The notes under the pieces were generated by a model, which did no database searches, was not told the DNA's origin, and worked only from the letters and a program-made list of their open reading frames with translations. From NCBI RefSeq assembly GCF_947503385.1, contig NZ_CANNDO010000004.1, positions 186,001-250,000 on the forward strand: 64,000 bases of DNA. The letters are read 5' to 3'. Position 1 is the first letter of the stretch; each line of letters opens with the position of its first letter. Of the stretch, positions 9,469-18,381 are shown piece after piece. Source of the stretch: an uncultured Tateyamaria sp. (lineage in GTDB: Bacteria > Pseudomonadota > Alphaproteobacteria > Rhodobacterales > Rhodobacteraceae). The position numbers and the translations under genes are program-made.

Positions 9469-9566
9469 ATCCAGAACCCGGCCAAAGCCGCATCAATGCC
9501 AAACCCTGAACCGAATTTGGCCACATCATCTGATTAGCTGATCGTTAACCATAACGAGCAGTACAC

Positions 9567-10778
9567 ATGGCAGATTTTCTGAACGGCATCTTCATCAGCG
9601 AGATTCTGGCCGACAATGCGGGTGGATCGGCCGTTGACGTGGACGGCGACGGCAACACGAACAAGGCCGACGAGTATATCGAGCTTGGCAATGCTTCGGG
9701 CGCACCTGTATCGCTGGATGGCTACGAGCTGTGGTCTGAAAAGAACGGAGCGCTGTTTGCGTTTGATGTAAATGACGTGCTCAACCCAGGCGAGGCTGCG
9801 ACGGTGGTCGGCAACTATGCGGGTGGCGATTCCGGCGGGTTTTACGACGCGGGCATCGCGGAGAACGGCAACTTCATCCCCGATGGCGAAGGACAGAAGT
9901 TCGACTCGATCTTTCTGGTCGACACCAACACGGGCCAATACATCGTGCTGTCCTATGGTCAGCCGCCGCGGGTGCCAACGCTGCCGACGGGGTTTCCCGG
10001 CACAACGCAGGTGGGATCCGGCGAAAGCCTGAACAGTAACGCGCCAAACGGCACCGCCTTTGCCCGTGATGCCAATGGCAACCTGATCGAGACCACGCCC
10101 ACGCCCGGCACGCCCGGTATCGCCTGTTTTACCGCCGGGACGATGATCCTGACGCGGCACGGGGAACGACCCGTGGAAACGCTGGCCCCCGGGGACGGTG
10201 TTCCCACCTATGACAACGGAATGCAGAGGTTGGTGGGCATCTGTGCGCAAACCATCCCGCCCGCGGCTCTGCTGCGCGACCCGGCCTTGCGCCCGCTGCG
10301 CGTGGATGGCGCACCCTTTGATGTCACCGGCAGTACCCTGCTGTCCCCCGCACATTGCCTGTTGTTCCAGTCGGCCATGGCCGAGGCGCTGTTCGAATGC
10401 AGCGAAGTGCTGCTGCGCGCGCGCCACTTGGAACTGGCCGGCTTTGCCCGCCCCGAACTTCCCCGCGGTGGCGTCACCTACTACCATCTGATGTTTGCCG
10501 AACACGAGATGGTTCTGGCCGACGGGTTCTGGAGCGAGACATTCCTGAACACAGGCACGGATGCGGACGAAGGCGCGCCGGACGCGAAATGGCAGACTGA
10601 GAACAACCTCATGCGGTCCCACACCCGCCACGCTACATCCGCCAGACGCATTCTGCGCGGATTCGAAGCTGCCGTGCTGCTGGATGCGCCACGCAGCGCG
10701 AAATCGCGCCCTGACACGGGCCGCGCGACCTATATCGCCATGCCCGACCGTCAATCCGGAGCACGCGCGGCACGATAG
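9567..10778 (+). CDS. Lamin-tail-like plus Hint (intein/hedgehog-type) domain protein
   Basis: 403 residues in two parts. Residues 1-~180 resemble a lamin-tail beta-sandwich domain (IFISEILADNAGG, DEYIELGNASGAPVSLDGYEL). Residues ~185-340 form a Hint_2 domain that opens with the nucleophile in GIACFTAGTMILT (C187) and has the RPVETLAPGD loop and a SPAHCLLF motif. Hint domains can catalyse self-cleavage or remain as protein scaffolds; in Rhodobacterales they occur at the end of secreted, acidic proteins. No classical signal peptide is seen, and the acidic calcium-like run DVDGDGN suggests type I export. Substrate and fate are unknown. Confidence 0.75.
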   Translation: MADFLNGIFISEILADNAGGSAVDVDGDGNTNKADEYIELGNASGAPVSLDGYELWSEKNGALFAFDVNDVLNPGEAATVVGNYAGGDSGGFYDAGIAENGNFIPDGEGQKFDSIFLVDTNTGQYIVLSYGQPPRVPTLPTGFPGTTQVGSGESLNSNAPNGTAFARDANGNLIETTPTPGTPGIACFTAGTMILTRHGERPVETLAPGDGVPTYDNGMQRLVGICAQTIPPAALLRDPALRPLRVDGAPFDVTGSTLLSPAHCLLFQSAMAEALFECSEVLLRARHLELAGFARPELPRGGVTYYHLMFAEHEMVLADGFWSETFLNTGTDADEGAPDAKWQTENNLMRSHTRHATSARRILRGFEAAVLLDAPRSAKSRPDTGRATYIAMPDRQSGARAAR

Positions 10779-10940
10779 TGCAAAGACCTGCCATCATTGA
10801 CCCCGTGCGCGACAATTCATCCCGCCTCTGAGCCGTATCTTTGATTGAAGCGCTCCCCCCAAGTCACTAGAACCGACACAGAATCCGTGCGCGGTCGGGA
10901 ACCCCGCGTGCGTTGAAAATCAACAGCCAGGAGGCACCGC

Positions 10941-12614
10941 ATGGCAGACGCAGCCATTCACGGGCACGAGCATGAAGACGAGCGCGGCTTTTTCACCCGC
11001 TGGTTCATGTCGACCAACCACAAAGATATCGGGATCCTTTACCTGATCGTTTCGGCCCTCGTGGGCTTTGTCTCTGTCGCTTTCACCGTCTACATGCGGC
11101 TCGAGCTGATGGACCCCGGTGTCCAGTACATGTGTATGGAAGGCGCCCGTCTGACAGCCGCAGCCGCCGGGGAATGTACGCCCAACGGACACCTTTGGAA
11201 TGTTCTGATCACCGGTCACGGCATTCTTATGATGTTCTTTGTGGTGATCCCCGCCCTGTTTGGCGGATTTGGCAACTATTTCATGCCGTTGCAGATCGGC
11301 GCGCCGGATATGGCGTTCCCGCGGATGAACAACCTGTCCTTCTGGCTATACGTTGCGGGCACGACGCTTGCCATCTGTTCGGTGCTGGCACCGGGTGGCA
11401 ACGGTCAGGCCGGGTCCGGCGTGGGTTGGGTTCTGTACCCGCCGCTGTCGACCAACGAACAAGGTATGTCTATGGACCTCGCAATTTTCGCGGTCCACGT
11501 GTCGGGCGCCTCGTCAATTCTGGGCGCGATCAACATGATCACCACCTTCTTGAACATGCGTGCGCCGGGCATGACGCTCTTCAAAGTGCCTCTGTTCTCG
11601 TGGTCGATCTTTGTTACATCGTGGCTGATCCTGCTGTCCCTGCCAGTGCTGGCGGGCGCGATCACCATGCTGCTGATGGACCGCAACTTTGGCTTTGCCT
11701 TTTTTGACCCCGCAGGCGGCGGCGACCCTGTGCTGTATCAGCACATCCTGTGGTTCTTTGGCCACCCAGAGGTGTACATCATCATCCTGCCCGGCTTTGG
11801 CATCATCAGCCACGTGATCGCCACGTTCAGCCGCAAGCCCGTCTTTGGCTACCTGCCGATGGTCTGGGCGATCATTGCGATTGGCGCTCTGGGCTTTGTC
11901 GTGTGGGCGCACCACATGTACACGGTCGGCATGTCGCTGAACCAGCAAGCCTATTTCATGCTGGCCACGATGGTTATTGCGGTGCCCACAGGGGTCAAGA
12001 TCTTTAGCTGGATCGCGACCATGTGGGGCGGCTCGGTTGAGCTGAAAACACCCATGCTGTGGGCCTTCGGCTTCCTGTTCCTGTTCACCGTGGGTGGCGT
12101 GACCGGCATCGTGCTGAGCCAAGCCGCCGTGGACCGCTACTACCACGACACATACTACGTCGTGGCGCACTTCCACTATGTGATGAGCCTGGGTGCGGTG
12201 TTCTGTATCTTTGCCGGGGTCTACTTCTACTTCCCAAAGATGACCGGTCGCATGATCCCTGAATGGATGGGCAAGGTTCACTTCTGGACCATGTTCATCG
12301 GGGCAAACCTGACCTTCTTCCCCCAGCACTTCTTGGGTCGTCAGGGGATGCCGCGTCGCTACATCGACTATCCCGAGCAATTCGCGCTCTGGAATTGGTG
12401 GTCGTCGATTGGCGCGTTCCTTAGCTTTGCGTCGTTCCTGTTCTTCTTCGGAGTGGTCATCTACGCCCTCTACCGGGGCGCCAAAGTCACCGAGAACAAC
12501 CCATGGAACGAGTATGCGGACACGCTGGAATGGACCCTGCCCAGCCCGCCACCAGAGCACACGTTCGAAATCCTGCCCAAGCAGGAAGACTGGGACAAAC
12601 AGCCGTCACACTAA
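10941..12614 (+). CDS. ctaD: Cytochrome c oxidase subunit I (aa3 type)
   Basis: 557 residues, twelve membrane helices. Catalytic core of the aa3 oxidase carrying haem a, haem a3 and CuB, and the D and K proton channels. Visible: the STNHKDIG start, GHGILMMFF (haem a ligand), [18 protein letters not shown] (His-Tyr cross-link and CuB ligand), [11 protein letters not shown] and [12 protein letters not shown] (haem ligands). GGAGG lies ahead of the ATG. The other subunits are not in this window. A strong terminator follows at 12635. The expression context (162 bp of promoter region, no neighbour in phase) suggests a single-gene transcript. Confidence 0.97.
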   Translation: MADAAIHGHEHEDERGFFTRWFMSTNHKDIGILYLIVSALVGFVSVAFTVYMRLELMDPGVQYMCMEGARLTAAAAGECTPNGHLWNVLITGHGILMMFFVVIPALFGGFGNYFMPLQIGAPDMAFPRMNNLSFWLYVAGTTLAICSVLAPGGNGQAGSGVGWVLYPPLSTNEQGMSMDLAIFAVHVSGASSILGAINMITTFLNMRAPGMTLFKVPLFSWSIFVTSWLILLSLPVLAGAITMLLMDRNFGFAFFDPAGGGDPVLYQHILWFFGHPEVYIIILPGFGIISHVIATFSRKPVFGYLPMVWAIIAIGALGFVVWAHHMYTVGMSLNQQAYFMLATMVIAVPTGVKIFSWIATMWGGSVELKTPMLWAFGFLFLFTVGGVTGIVLSQAAVDRYYHDTYYVVAHFHYVMSLGAVFCIFAGVYFYFPKMTGRMIPEWMGKVHFWTMFIGANLTFFPQHFLGRQGMPRRYIDYPEQFALWNWWSSIGAFLSFASFLFFFGVVIYALYRGAKVTENNPWNEYADTLEWTLPSPPPEHTFEILPKQEDWDKQPSH

Positions 12615-12634
12615 TGTGGACCGCTGCAAAATCT

Positions 12635-12664
12635 GGGCCTCGGCAGACCGCCGGGGCCCTTTTT
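12635..12664 (+). terminator. Rho-independent terminator of ctaD
   Basis: GGGCCTCGGC pairs with GCCGGGGCCC (ten base pairs with one G-U) around a five-base loop, followed by five T's (12660-12664). It starts 20 bp after the ctaD stop. Confidence 0.85.
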
Positions 12665-13440
12665 CGTTGAGGGAGGGTGCGTGTCACGTCACACCCTGCT
12701 CTTTGTCATCGCATAGCGTGCTCCGCTGGAATGGGCCGGGCGGCTGCATCACCTGTTGGGTTTTGCGGCGGCGTTGCTGCCGTGCGGTGGGACTGTGCTG
12801 CATTCCCTGTGACGCGGCGCACCATCAGTCTGTCTGCCACGACAGAAACGGGCGACCACGTCACGAATTGGGTCGTGATACATTTCGGCCGGATCGCCCC
12901 GGCCATGTGCGTCGCCTTGGCTCTGCGTGTGCTGCGTTGGGTGGCCCCACGCGTGACCCGCGTGCCTTGGATCACCGTGCAAAAGGTCTGTGCATGTGGG
13001 CCTGTTTGGCGCGTTGTTCGGGCCGCCTATCGCTCTGAACTTTGTGCTGACGGTAACCCTGCGCAGTTACACGACGCGTCCTGATGTCATGGCACAGGTC
13101 GTCCTGTCGACCCGGATTGGCGTTACAGTGGTGACGATGTGCATTCGGGTGCTCATCGCGCTGCCCGCCTATGCGCTGCCGCTTCGCCGCAGGCGCCAAA
13201 CACAGAAACTCAGGCAAAGGCTGCGGCTGTTATGCAATATCAACCGCGCCATTTGGCCGTTCATTGCCCATGCCCGCCGTCAAAAAGCGCAGATCACCGC
13301 GCACACTGACCGGGCATCCGCACGACCCTTTCCACAGCCGTCTGGCAGCCTCATATGCATGTCCCACTGCTGCCCGCGGATCGCGCTGCCCGAACGCCGC
13401 ACCCGCCGCCCGCAGGACGACAGACAAAAAGGAGCATGTC
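12665..13440 (+). other. 776-bp stretch without a convincing gene
   Basis: Several short overlapping open frames exist but none carries a clear family signature. The frame from GTG 12990 begins with two hydrophobic runs (LFGALFGPPIALNFVLTV and GVTVVTMCIRVLIALPAYAL) and then a basic tail. It could encode a small two-helix membrane protein of about 70 residues or be the decayed end of one; it stays open to 13520, past the start of the next gene. Other frames give hydrophobic pieces (LHHLLGFAAALLPCG) broken by stops, which suggests a degraded membrane protein gene. No ribosome site was seen for it. Confidence 0.3.
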
Positions 13441-14046
13441 ATGCTGTCCAAAACACTGATTTCCGTCGCACTCGCGACCTCGCTTGTCCTTGTGCCCACC
13501 ACCCGCGCCACAGCCGATAGCAAGGACTTCATCGCGGGCGCGGTACTTGGCGGCGTCGCCGGGGCGATCATCAACAAGGAAGTGCGCAAGAACAAAGAGC
13601 GTCAGGCCGCCCGCCAGCGCGCGGTGACACCGCGCACCTATGCAGCCCAACCGCGCACCTACCGTGCGCCCGCGAAAAAGACCTATCGCCCTTCCATCCC
13701 CGCCACGCCCGAAGGGCGCGAAATTCAGTCGTCACTCAACTATTTTGGCTTTGACGCGGGTCCCGTGGACGGTCAGGTGGGCCGCAAGACACGGGGCGCA
13801 ATCGCGGATTACCAGCGCTATATGGGCTATGACGGCACAGGCACGCTGACCACGTTCCAGCAACACTTGCTGACAACGTCCTATCTGCGCGCCGAAGCAG
13901 GCGGCAGCCGCACATTGCAGGACATCGCGACCCTGCCCGACGGCACGCGCGGCCTGCTGAAGCTCTACCGCGAAGATCTGGCCGCTGGCGGCGCGCAACA
14001 ACGCAGCCTGACACCCGCACCATCCGGCGCCTATATCGACCTGTGA
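13441..14046 (+). CDS. Small exported peptidoglycan-binding domain protein (paralogue of the 5962 gene)
   Basis: 201 residues: signal peptide (cut after TRATA), glycine zipper KDFIAGAVLGGVAGAII, a basic Tyr/Arg/Pro linker and a PG_binding_1 domain at ~97-145 (IQSSLNYFGFDAGPVDGQVG, AIADYQRYMGY). It matches the N-terminal part of the 453-residue protein at 5962 over its length, including QHLLTTSYLRAEAGG and GTRGLLKLYR, but lacks the long C-terminal region. AAGGAG lies six bases before the ATG at 13441; an out-of-frame ATG at 13436 was rejected. Confidence 0.8.
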   Translation: MLSKTLISVALATSLVLVPTTRATADSKDFIAGAVLGGVAGAIINKEVRKNKERQAARQRAVTPRTYAAQPRTYRAPAKKTYRPSIPATPEGREIQSSLNYFGFDAGPVDGQVGRKTRGAIADYQRYMGYDGTGTLTTFQQHLLTTSYLRAEAGGSRTLQDIATLPDGTRGLLKLYREDLAAGGAQQRSLTPAPSGAYIDL

Positions 14047-14129
14047 CCGGAGCCGTTGGGGCGGTGCAAATCGCCGCCCCGCGACACCCTGTCCTTCGAC
14101 ATGCGGGCTGCACGGAATATACTTTGACC

Positions 14130-14624
14130 ATGCCCTATCGCTGGACCACAGAACCGGACGCACATGTGCAAGAGCTACAACTCTGGCCGCACAACTCGCT
14201 GCCCCAGACCGGGATGGCAGCCGTGGTTCTGTTCACCTTTACGATGATCCTGATCCCCACATTGCCCCTGTTGGGCAGTGTGGTGCTGTGGGGGCTTCTG
14301 CCCTTTGTGCTGGGGGCCGTGTGGGCGCTGTACTATGCGCTGCGCCGCAACCGTCGCGCGCGCCAGATCATCGAGGTGCTGACCCTCGGTCCCGAGGATA
14401 CGACGCTGACCCGAACTGATGCCAACGGTGCCGTGCAGGAATGGGATTGTAACCGCTACTGGACGCAAGTGACGAAATACGAGAACGAGGGGCCCGTGCC
14501 CCACTATATCACGCTCAAAGGCAAGGGCCGTGAGGTCGAGATTGGCGCCTTTCTGAGTGAGGACGAACGCCTCGCGCTATATGACGACCTCAACCGTGCG
14601 CTCAACCGCAGAGGCGGTCCTTGA
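14130..14624 (+). CDS. DUF2244 membrane protein
   Basis: 164 residues. Starts with the DUF2244 pattern (LQLWPHNSLPQTGM), has two membrane helices at residues ~33-75 (a TMILIPTLPLLGSVVLWG run, then a LLPFVLGAVWALYYAL run) and a cytoplasmic beta-rich domain ending in FLSEDERLALYDDLNRAL. DUF2244 genes commonly lie near cytochrome oxidase genes in alphaproteobacteria, as here; function is unknown. The ATG at 14130 is preferred over an earlier in-frame start because the motif begins there. Its end overlaps the convergent YqeY gene by 23 bp. Confidence 0.8.
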   Translation: MPYRWTTEPDAHVQELQLWPHNSLPQTGMAAVVLFTFTMILIPTLPLLGSVVLWGLLPFVLGAVWALYYALRRNRRARQIIEVLTLGPEDTTLTRTDANGAVQEWDCNRYWTQVTKYENEGPVPHYITLKGKGREVEIGAFLSEDERLALYDDLNRALNRRGGP

Positions 14625-15066
14625 CCATCGGGCCAACCGCGCCGAAATCCATCTGACCGGTATACTTGGATTTGAGCACACCCATCACCTTGCCCATGTC
14701 GCGAATGCTGTCTGCACCGACTTCGGATATGGCGGCGTCCACGGCGGCAGCGGCGGCTTTGTCATCCAGCTTTTGCGGCAGGAACTCTTCGATCACAACG
14801 ACCTCGGCCTCCTCCCGCTCTGCCAGATCGAGCCGCCCACCCTCTTCGTAGGTGCGCGCGCTCTCGCGGCGTTGCTTGACCATTTTGCCAAGAATCTGGA
14901 GCACTTCGCCGTCAGCCACGCCATCGTCATGGCCCGCCGCGCGTGCGTCGATATCCTTGTCCTTGATCGCGGCATTGATCAGCCGCAGCGTCGACAGGCG
15001 GTCAGAATCCTTGTCCTTCATCGCCTGTTTCAGCGCCGCAGTGATGCGGCCCCGCAAATCTGTCAT
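14602..15066 (-). CDS. GatB/YqeY-domain protein
   Basis: 154 residues. The YqeY family shares a domain with the tRNA-binding tail of GatB amidotransferase. Visible: TDLRGRITAALKQAMKDKD, STLRLINAAIKDKDI, MVKQRRES, EREEAEVVVIEEFLPQ and DMGKVMGVLK, all family hallmarks. A role in tRNA-linked metabolism is assumed from the domain only. The ATG at 15066 has GGGGA upstream; a longer version to 15117 adds residues without family match. It is divergent from carA, a common arrangement in this order. Confidence 0.9.
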   Translation of the reverse strand: MTDLRGRITAALKQAMKDKDSDRLSTLRLINAAIKDKDIDARAAGHDDGVADGEVLQILGKMVKQRRESARTYEEGGRLDLAEREEAEVVVIEEFLPQKLDDKAAAAAVDAAISEVGADSIRDMGKVMGVLKSKYTGQMDFGAVGPMVKDRLCG

Positions 15067-15265
15067 GTTCCATCCCCATGGCATCATGTCGAGTTTGTGA
15101 AGATAGGGCACAAACACGCCCCTGACAAGGCTGATGATCCTAGGTAAGCTATTGATATTACTTGAAAGAACATTTCCGCCAACGCCTTGACCGCATGTGC
15201 GCCACCCTTTACGTTCCGCGCAATTTGCGTCTCTGCACCCTTATGGAAGTTGCCCGAGCCTGCCC

Positions 15266-16423
15266 ATGACCGACAGCACACCCGCCCACCCGACCGCCTG
15301 CCTCGCCCTTGCCGATGGAACCCTGTTTTACGGCACCGGTTTCGGTGCAACCGGGATCACCACCGCCGAGCTGTGTTTCAACACCGCCATGACCGGCTAT
15401 CAGGAAATTATGACCGACCCGTCCTATGCGGGTCAGGTGGTGACCTTTACCTTTCCACATGTGGGCAATGTGGGCGTGAACCCCGAAGACGACGAAACCG
15501 GTGATCCTGTGGCCGCCGGGATGGTGGTCAAATGGATGCCCACGGCCCCTTCGAACTGGCGCGCGGCCCAGCCTCTGTCGGATTGGCTGTCAGCGCGCGG
15601 GCGCATTGCCATCGGCGGAGTGGACACCCGCCGTCTCACCCGCGCGATCCGGCAGGCCGGTGCGCCGCATGTGGCGCTGGCCCATGATCCTGACGGCAAT
15701 TTTGACGCCGATGCGCTTGTCACGGCAGCCCGCGCCTTTGCCGGGCTTGAAGGGATGGACCTGGCCAAGGAAGTCACCTGCGCGCAGTCCTATCGCTGGA
15801 ATGAAATGCGGTGGGCCTGGCCCGATGGGTACACGCCGCAGAACAACCCGGAATTCAAGGTGGTTGCTGTGGACTACGGCGCCAAGCGCAACATCCTGCG
15901 CTGTCTCGCGTCGGCGGGCTGTGACGTCACTGTTTTGCCCGCAACCGCCACGGCGGACGATGTCATGGCGCACAATCCCGATGGGGTGTTCCTGTCCAAC
16001 GGTCCCGGCGACCCGGCGGCGACCGGCGTCTATGCCGTGCCGATGATCCGGGACGTGCTGGCACGCGACCTGCCGGTCTTTGGCATCTGCCTCGGCCACC
16101 AGATGCTTGCATTGGCGCTTGGGGCCAAGACGATCAAGATGAACCACGGTCACCACGGCGCCAATCACCCGGTCAAAGATCTGGAGACCGGCAAGGTCGA
16201 AATCACCTCGATGAACCACGGCTTTGCCGTGGACGCGCAAAGCCTGCCGGACGGTGTGATCGAGACGCATACATCGCTGTTCGACGGGTCAAATTGCGGC
16301 ATCCGCATGGCCGACAAGCCGGTCTATTCGGTGCAATATCACCCCGAAGCAAGCCCCGGCCCGCAAGACAGCTATTACCTCTTTGAACGGTTCGCCACCG
16401 CGATGCGGGACCGCGCCGCCTGA
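15266..16423 (+). CDS. carA: Carbamoyl-phosphate synthase, small (glutaminase) subunit
   Basis: 385 residues. Hydrolyses glutamine and channels ammonia to CarB for carbamoyl phosphate (arginine and pyrimidine synthesis). N-terminal CPSase small-chain domain (DGTLFYGTGFGATG, CFNTAMTGYQEI) and a C-terminal class I amidotransferase domain with the nucleophile in FGICLGHQMLALA and the His-Glu pair in YHPEASPGPQD. The ATG at 15266 gives the normal N-terminus; upstream in-frame codons have no family match. carB is not adjacent. Confidence 0.97.
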   Translation: MTDSTPAHPTACLALADGTLFYGTGFGATGITTAELCFNTAMTGYQEIMTDPSYAGQVVTFTFPHVGNVGVNPEDDETGDPVAAGMVVKWMPTAPSNWRAAQPLSDWLSARGRIAIGGVDTRRLTRAIRQAGAPHVALAHDPDGNFDADALVTAARAFAGLEGMDLAKEVTCAQSYRWNEMRWAWPDGYTPQNNPEFKVVAVDYGAKRNILRCLASAGCDVTVLPATATADDVMAHNPDGVFLSNGPGDPAATGVYAVPMIRDVLARDLPVFGICLGHQMLALALGAKTIKMNHGHHGANHPVKDLETGKVEITSMNHGFAVDAQSLPDGVIETHTSLFDGSNCGIRMADKPVYSVQYHPEASPGPQDSYYLFERFATAMRDRAA

Positions 16424-16445
16424 CGCGACGCGCGCTTTGCCAATG

Positions 16446-16460
16446 TTAACCGCACGTTAA
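16446..16460. promoter_or_regulatory. CtrA binding site
   Basis: TTAA (16446-16449), seven bases, TTAA (16457-16460): the full CtrA consensus, 46 bp before the glycosyltransferase start. CtrA controls cell-cycle, motility and gene-transfer-agent genes in Rhodobacterales. Confidence 0.6.
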
Positions 16461-16506
16461 CCACGCGCGCGCCAATGTCGCTCCGGTCAAAGGAGCGATC
16501 CCAGCG

Positions 16507-18381
16507 ATGAGCGACCCCCTTCTGCGCCTGCCCGCACCCCAGCCTGTTGCCCGTGCGGGGCGTCCAGCCGTGCCGGTGGGGCGGCAATTGGTCGATGCCG
16601 GTGTGATTGACCAAGGTGCGTTGCTCAAGGCGTTGAACCTACAACATTATATCGATGCACCGCTGGGCGAGATTTTGGTGGCGACCGGCGATGCGGCCCC
16701 TGCCGATGTTCTCACCGCACTGTCCGTGCAATACGGGGCCGAGCAGGTGGACCTGTCCATTGATCCACCCGCTACAACAATGTCGGATGCCTTGCCCGCC
16801 ACGACGTGCCAACGCTATGGCGCAGTGCCGTGGCGTTGGTTTGGGCGAACGCTGCTGGTGGCGACGGACCGCCCGGATCGTATGCGGGCGCTGCGCGCCT
16901 CCCTTGGGCCTGATGCCCCGCGCATCCTGCCCGTCGTGGCCGAGCGGGCGCAGGTTATCGCGCAGATATCGGCCCTTTATGGCGGTGAACTGGCGCACCG
17001 CGCCCTGACCCGCCTGCCGGGCGACATCAGCTCGCGCACATGGACGCTGGCCAGTGCGATGGGCGCGTCCACAACAGTCCTGTTGCTGGGTCTGCTGATT
17101 ATGGGCCTTGTCCTGATGCCGGCCATGCTGATCACGATCCTTGTTGCCATCAGTGTTCTGTCGCTGCTGCTCACCACCGGCTTGAAGGCGGGTGCGCTTG
17201 TGGCGCAACTGATGAAGGGTGTGCCGTCTCAAACGGCACCGCTGGCGCCGGTGCCGCTTTCGCGAATGCCCAAAGTGTCGATGCTGGTCCCCCTGTTTCA
17301 CGAGGAAAACATTGCCGATGCACTTATCAAGCGCCTGACCCGCCTCACCTACCCCAAGGCGCTGCTGGAGGTTGTGCTGGTGCTGGAGGCCAAGGATACC
17401 ATCACCCGCGACACCATCGCCCGCACCAAACTGCCGCACTGGATGCGCGTGATCGAAGTGCCCGATGATGGCACAATTACAACCAAACCCCGCGCGCTGA
17501 ACTACGCGCTGGATTTCTGTCAGGGCCAGATCGTGGGCATTTGGGACGCCGAAGACGCGCCCGAACCGGACCAGTTGGAAAAGGCCGTCGCCCGGTTTGC
17601 GCAAGCGGGTCCAAAGACGGTCTGCCTCCAGGGTATTCTCGACTATTACAACGCGCGGCAGAACTGGCTGTCGCGCTGCTTTACCATCGAATACGCGGCG
17701 TGGTGGCGGTTGGTGTTGCCGGGGGCCGCCCGGATGGGACTGGCCCTGCCGCTTGGGGGCACAACCCTGTTCTTTCGCCGTGACATCCTCGAAGAACTGG
17801 GCGGCTGGGACGCCCACAATGTCACCGAGGACGCCGATCTGGGCATACGCCTTGCGCGCGCAGGATATGTGACAGAATTGATCCCCACCGTCACGATGGA
17901 GGAGGCGAACTGCCATCCATGGGCGTGGATCAAGCAGCGTTCACGCTGGATCAAAGGGTTCCTGATCACCTATTGCGTCCACATGCGCCGCCCGCGCCAA
18001 TTGCTTCGCGACCTCGGGCCTCTGCGGTTTCTTGGGATTCAGGCGATGTTTCTAGGGACTGTCGTGCAATTTGCGACGCTGCCCCTGCTCTGGAGCTTTT
18101 GGCTGCCCGTCTTTGGCGTGACCCACCCCGTGACGCTGACGGCTGGTGCCGGGGTGATGTGGCCACTGGCAGCCCTATTTATTACGTCCGAACTGATCAG
18201 CATCGTCGTCAGCGTTCTGGCCGTGTCGGACCGCACACACAGACATCTTGTGCCGTGGGTTCTGACCATGCCGTTCTACTTTCCGCTGGCCGCGGTCGCT
18301 GCCTACAAGGGGCTTTACGAACTTATCGTCGCCCCGTTCTACTGGGACAAGACACAGCATGGGCGCGCAGCCGCGCCCTAA
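16507..18381 (+). CDS. Membrane glycosyltransferase (family 2) with N-terminal MshEN-like domain
   Basis: 624 residues. Residues ~20-160 resemble the GspE/PilB N-terminal domain that binds cyclic di-GMP in MshE (PVGRQLVDAGVIDQGALLKA; APLGEILVATG). Two membrane helices lie at ~177-225. The GT2 catalytic domain spans ~255-470, with the donor motif WDAEDAPEPD, the base motif TEDADLGIR and QRSRWIKG (the QxxRW motif of processive synthases). Further helices follow to the end. This layout fits a cellulose-synthase-like enzyme that makes and exports a polysaccharide. A CtrA box upstream suggests cell-cycle control. Its end overlaps the formate dehydrogenase gene by four bases, convergent. Confidence 0.88.
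   Translation: MSDPLLRLPAPQPVARAGRPAVPVGRQLVDAGVIDQGALLKALNLQHYIDAPLGEILVATGDAAPADVLTALSVQYGAEQVDLSIDPPATTMSDALPATTCQRYGAVPWRWFGRTLLVATDRPDRMRALRASLGPDAPRILPVVAERAQVIAQISALYGGELAHRALTRLPGDISSRTWTLASAMGASTTVLLLGLLIMGLVLMPAMLITILVAISVLSLLLTTGLKAGALVAQLMKGVPSQTAPLAPVPLSRMPKVSMLVPLFHEENIADALIKRLTRLTYPKALLEVVLVLEAKDTITRDTIARTKLPHWMRVIEVPDDGTITTKPRALNYALDFCQGQIVGIWDAEDAPEPDQLEKAVARFAQAGPKTVCLQGILDYYNARQNWLSRCFTIEYAAWWRLVLPGAARMGLALPLGGTTLFFRRDILEELGGWDAHNVTEDADLGIRLARAGYVTELIPTVTMEEANCHPWAWIKQRSRWIKGFLITYCVHMRRPRQLLRDLGPLRFLGIQAMFLGTVVQFATLPLLWSFWLPVFGVTHPVTLTAGAGVMWPLAALFITSELISIVVSVLAVSDRTHRHLVPWVLTMPFYFPLAAVAAYKGLYELIVAPFYWDKTQHGRAAAP

Noticed and set aside
9541-9556. TTAACC near 9552 as a CtrA site
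   Set aside because: Only one TTAA half-site; the second half is missing.
11514-12560. Long minus-strand frame opposite ctaD
   Set aside because: No family pattern, it only mirrors the GC-rich third-base use of ctaD, and ctaD is certain.
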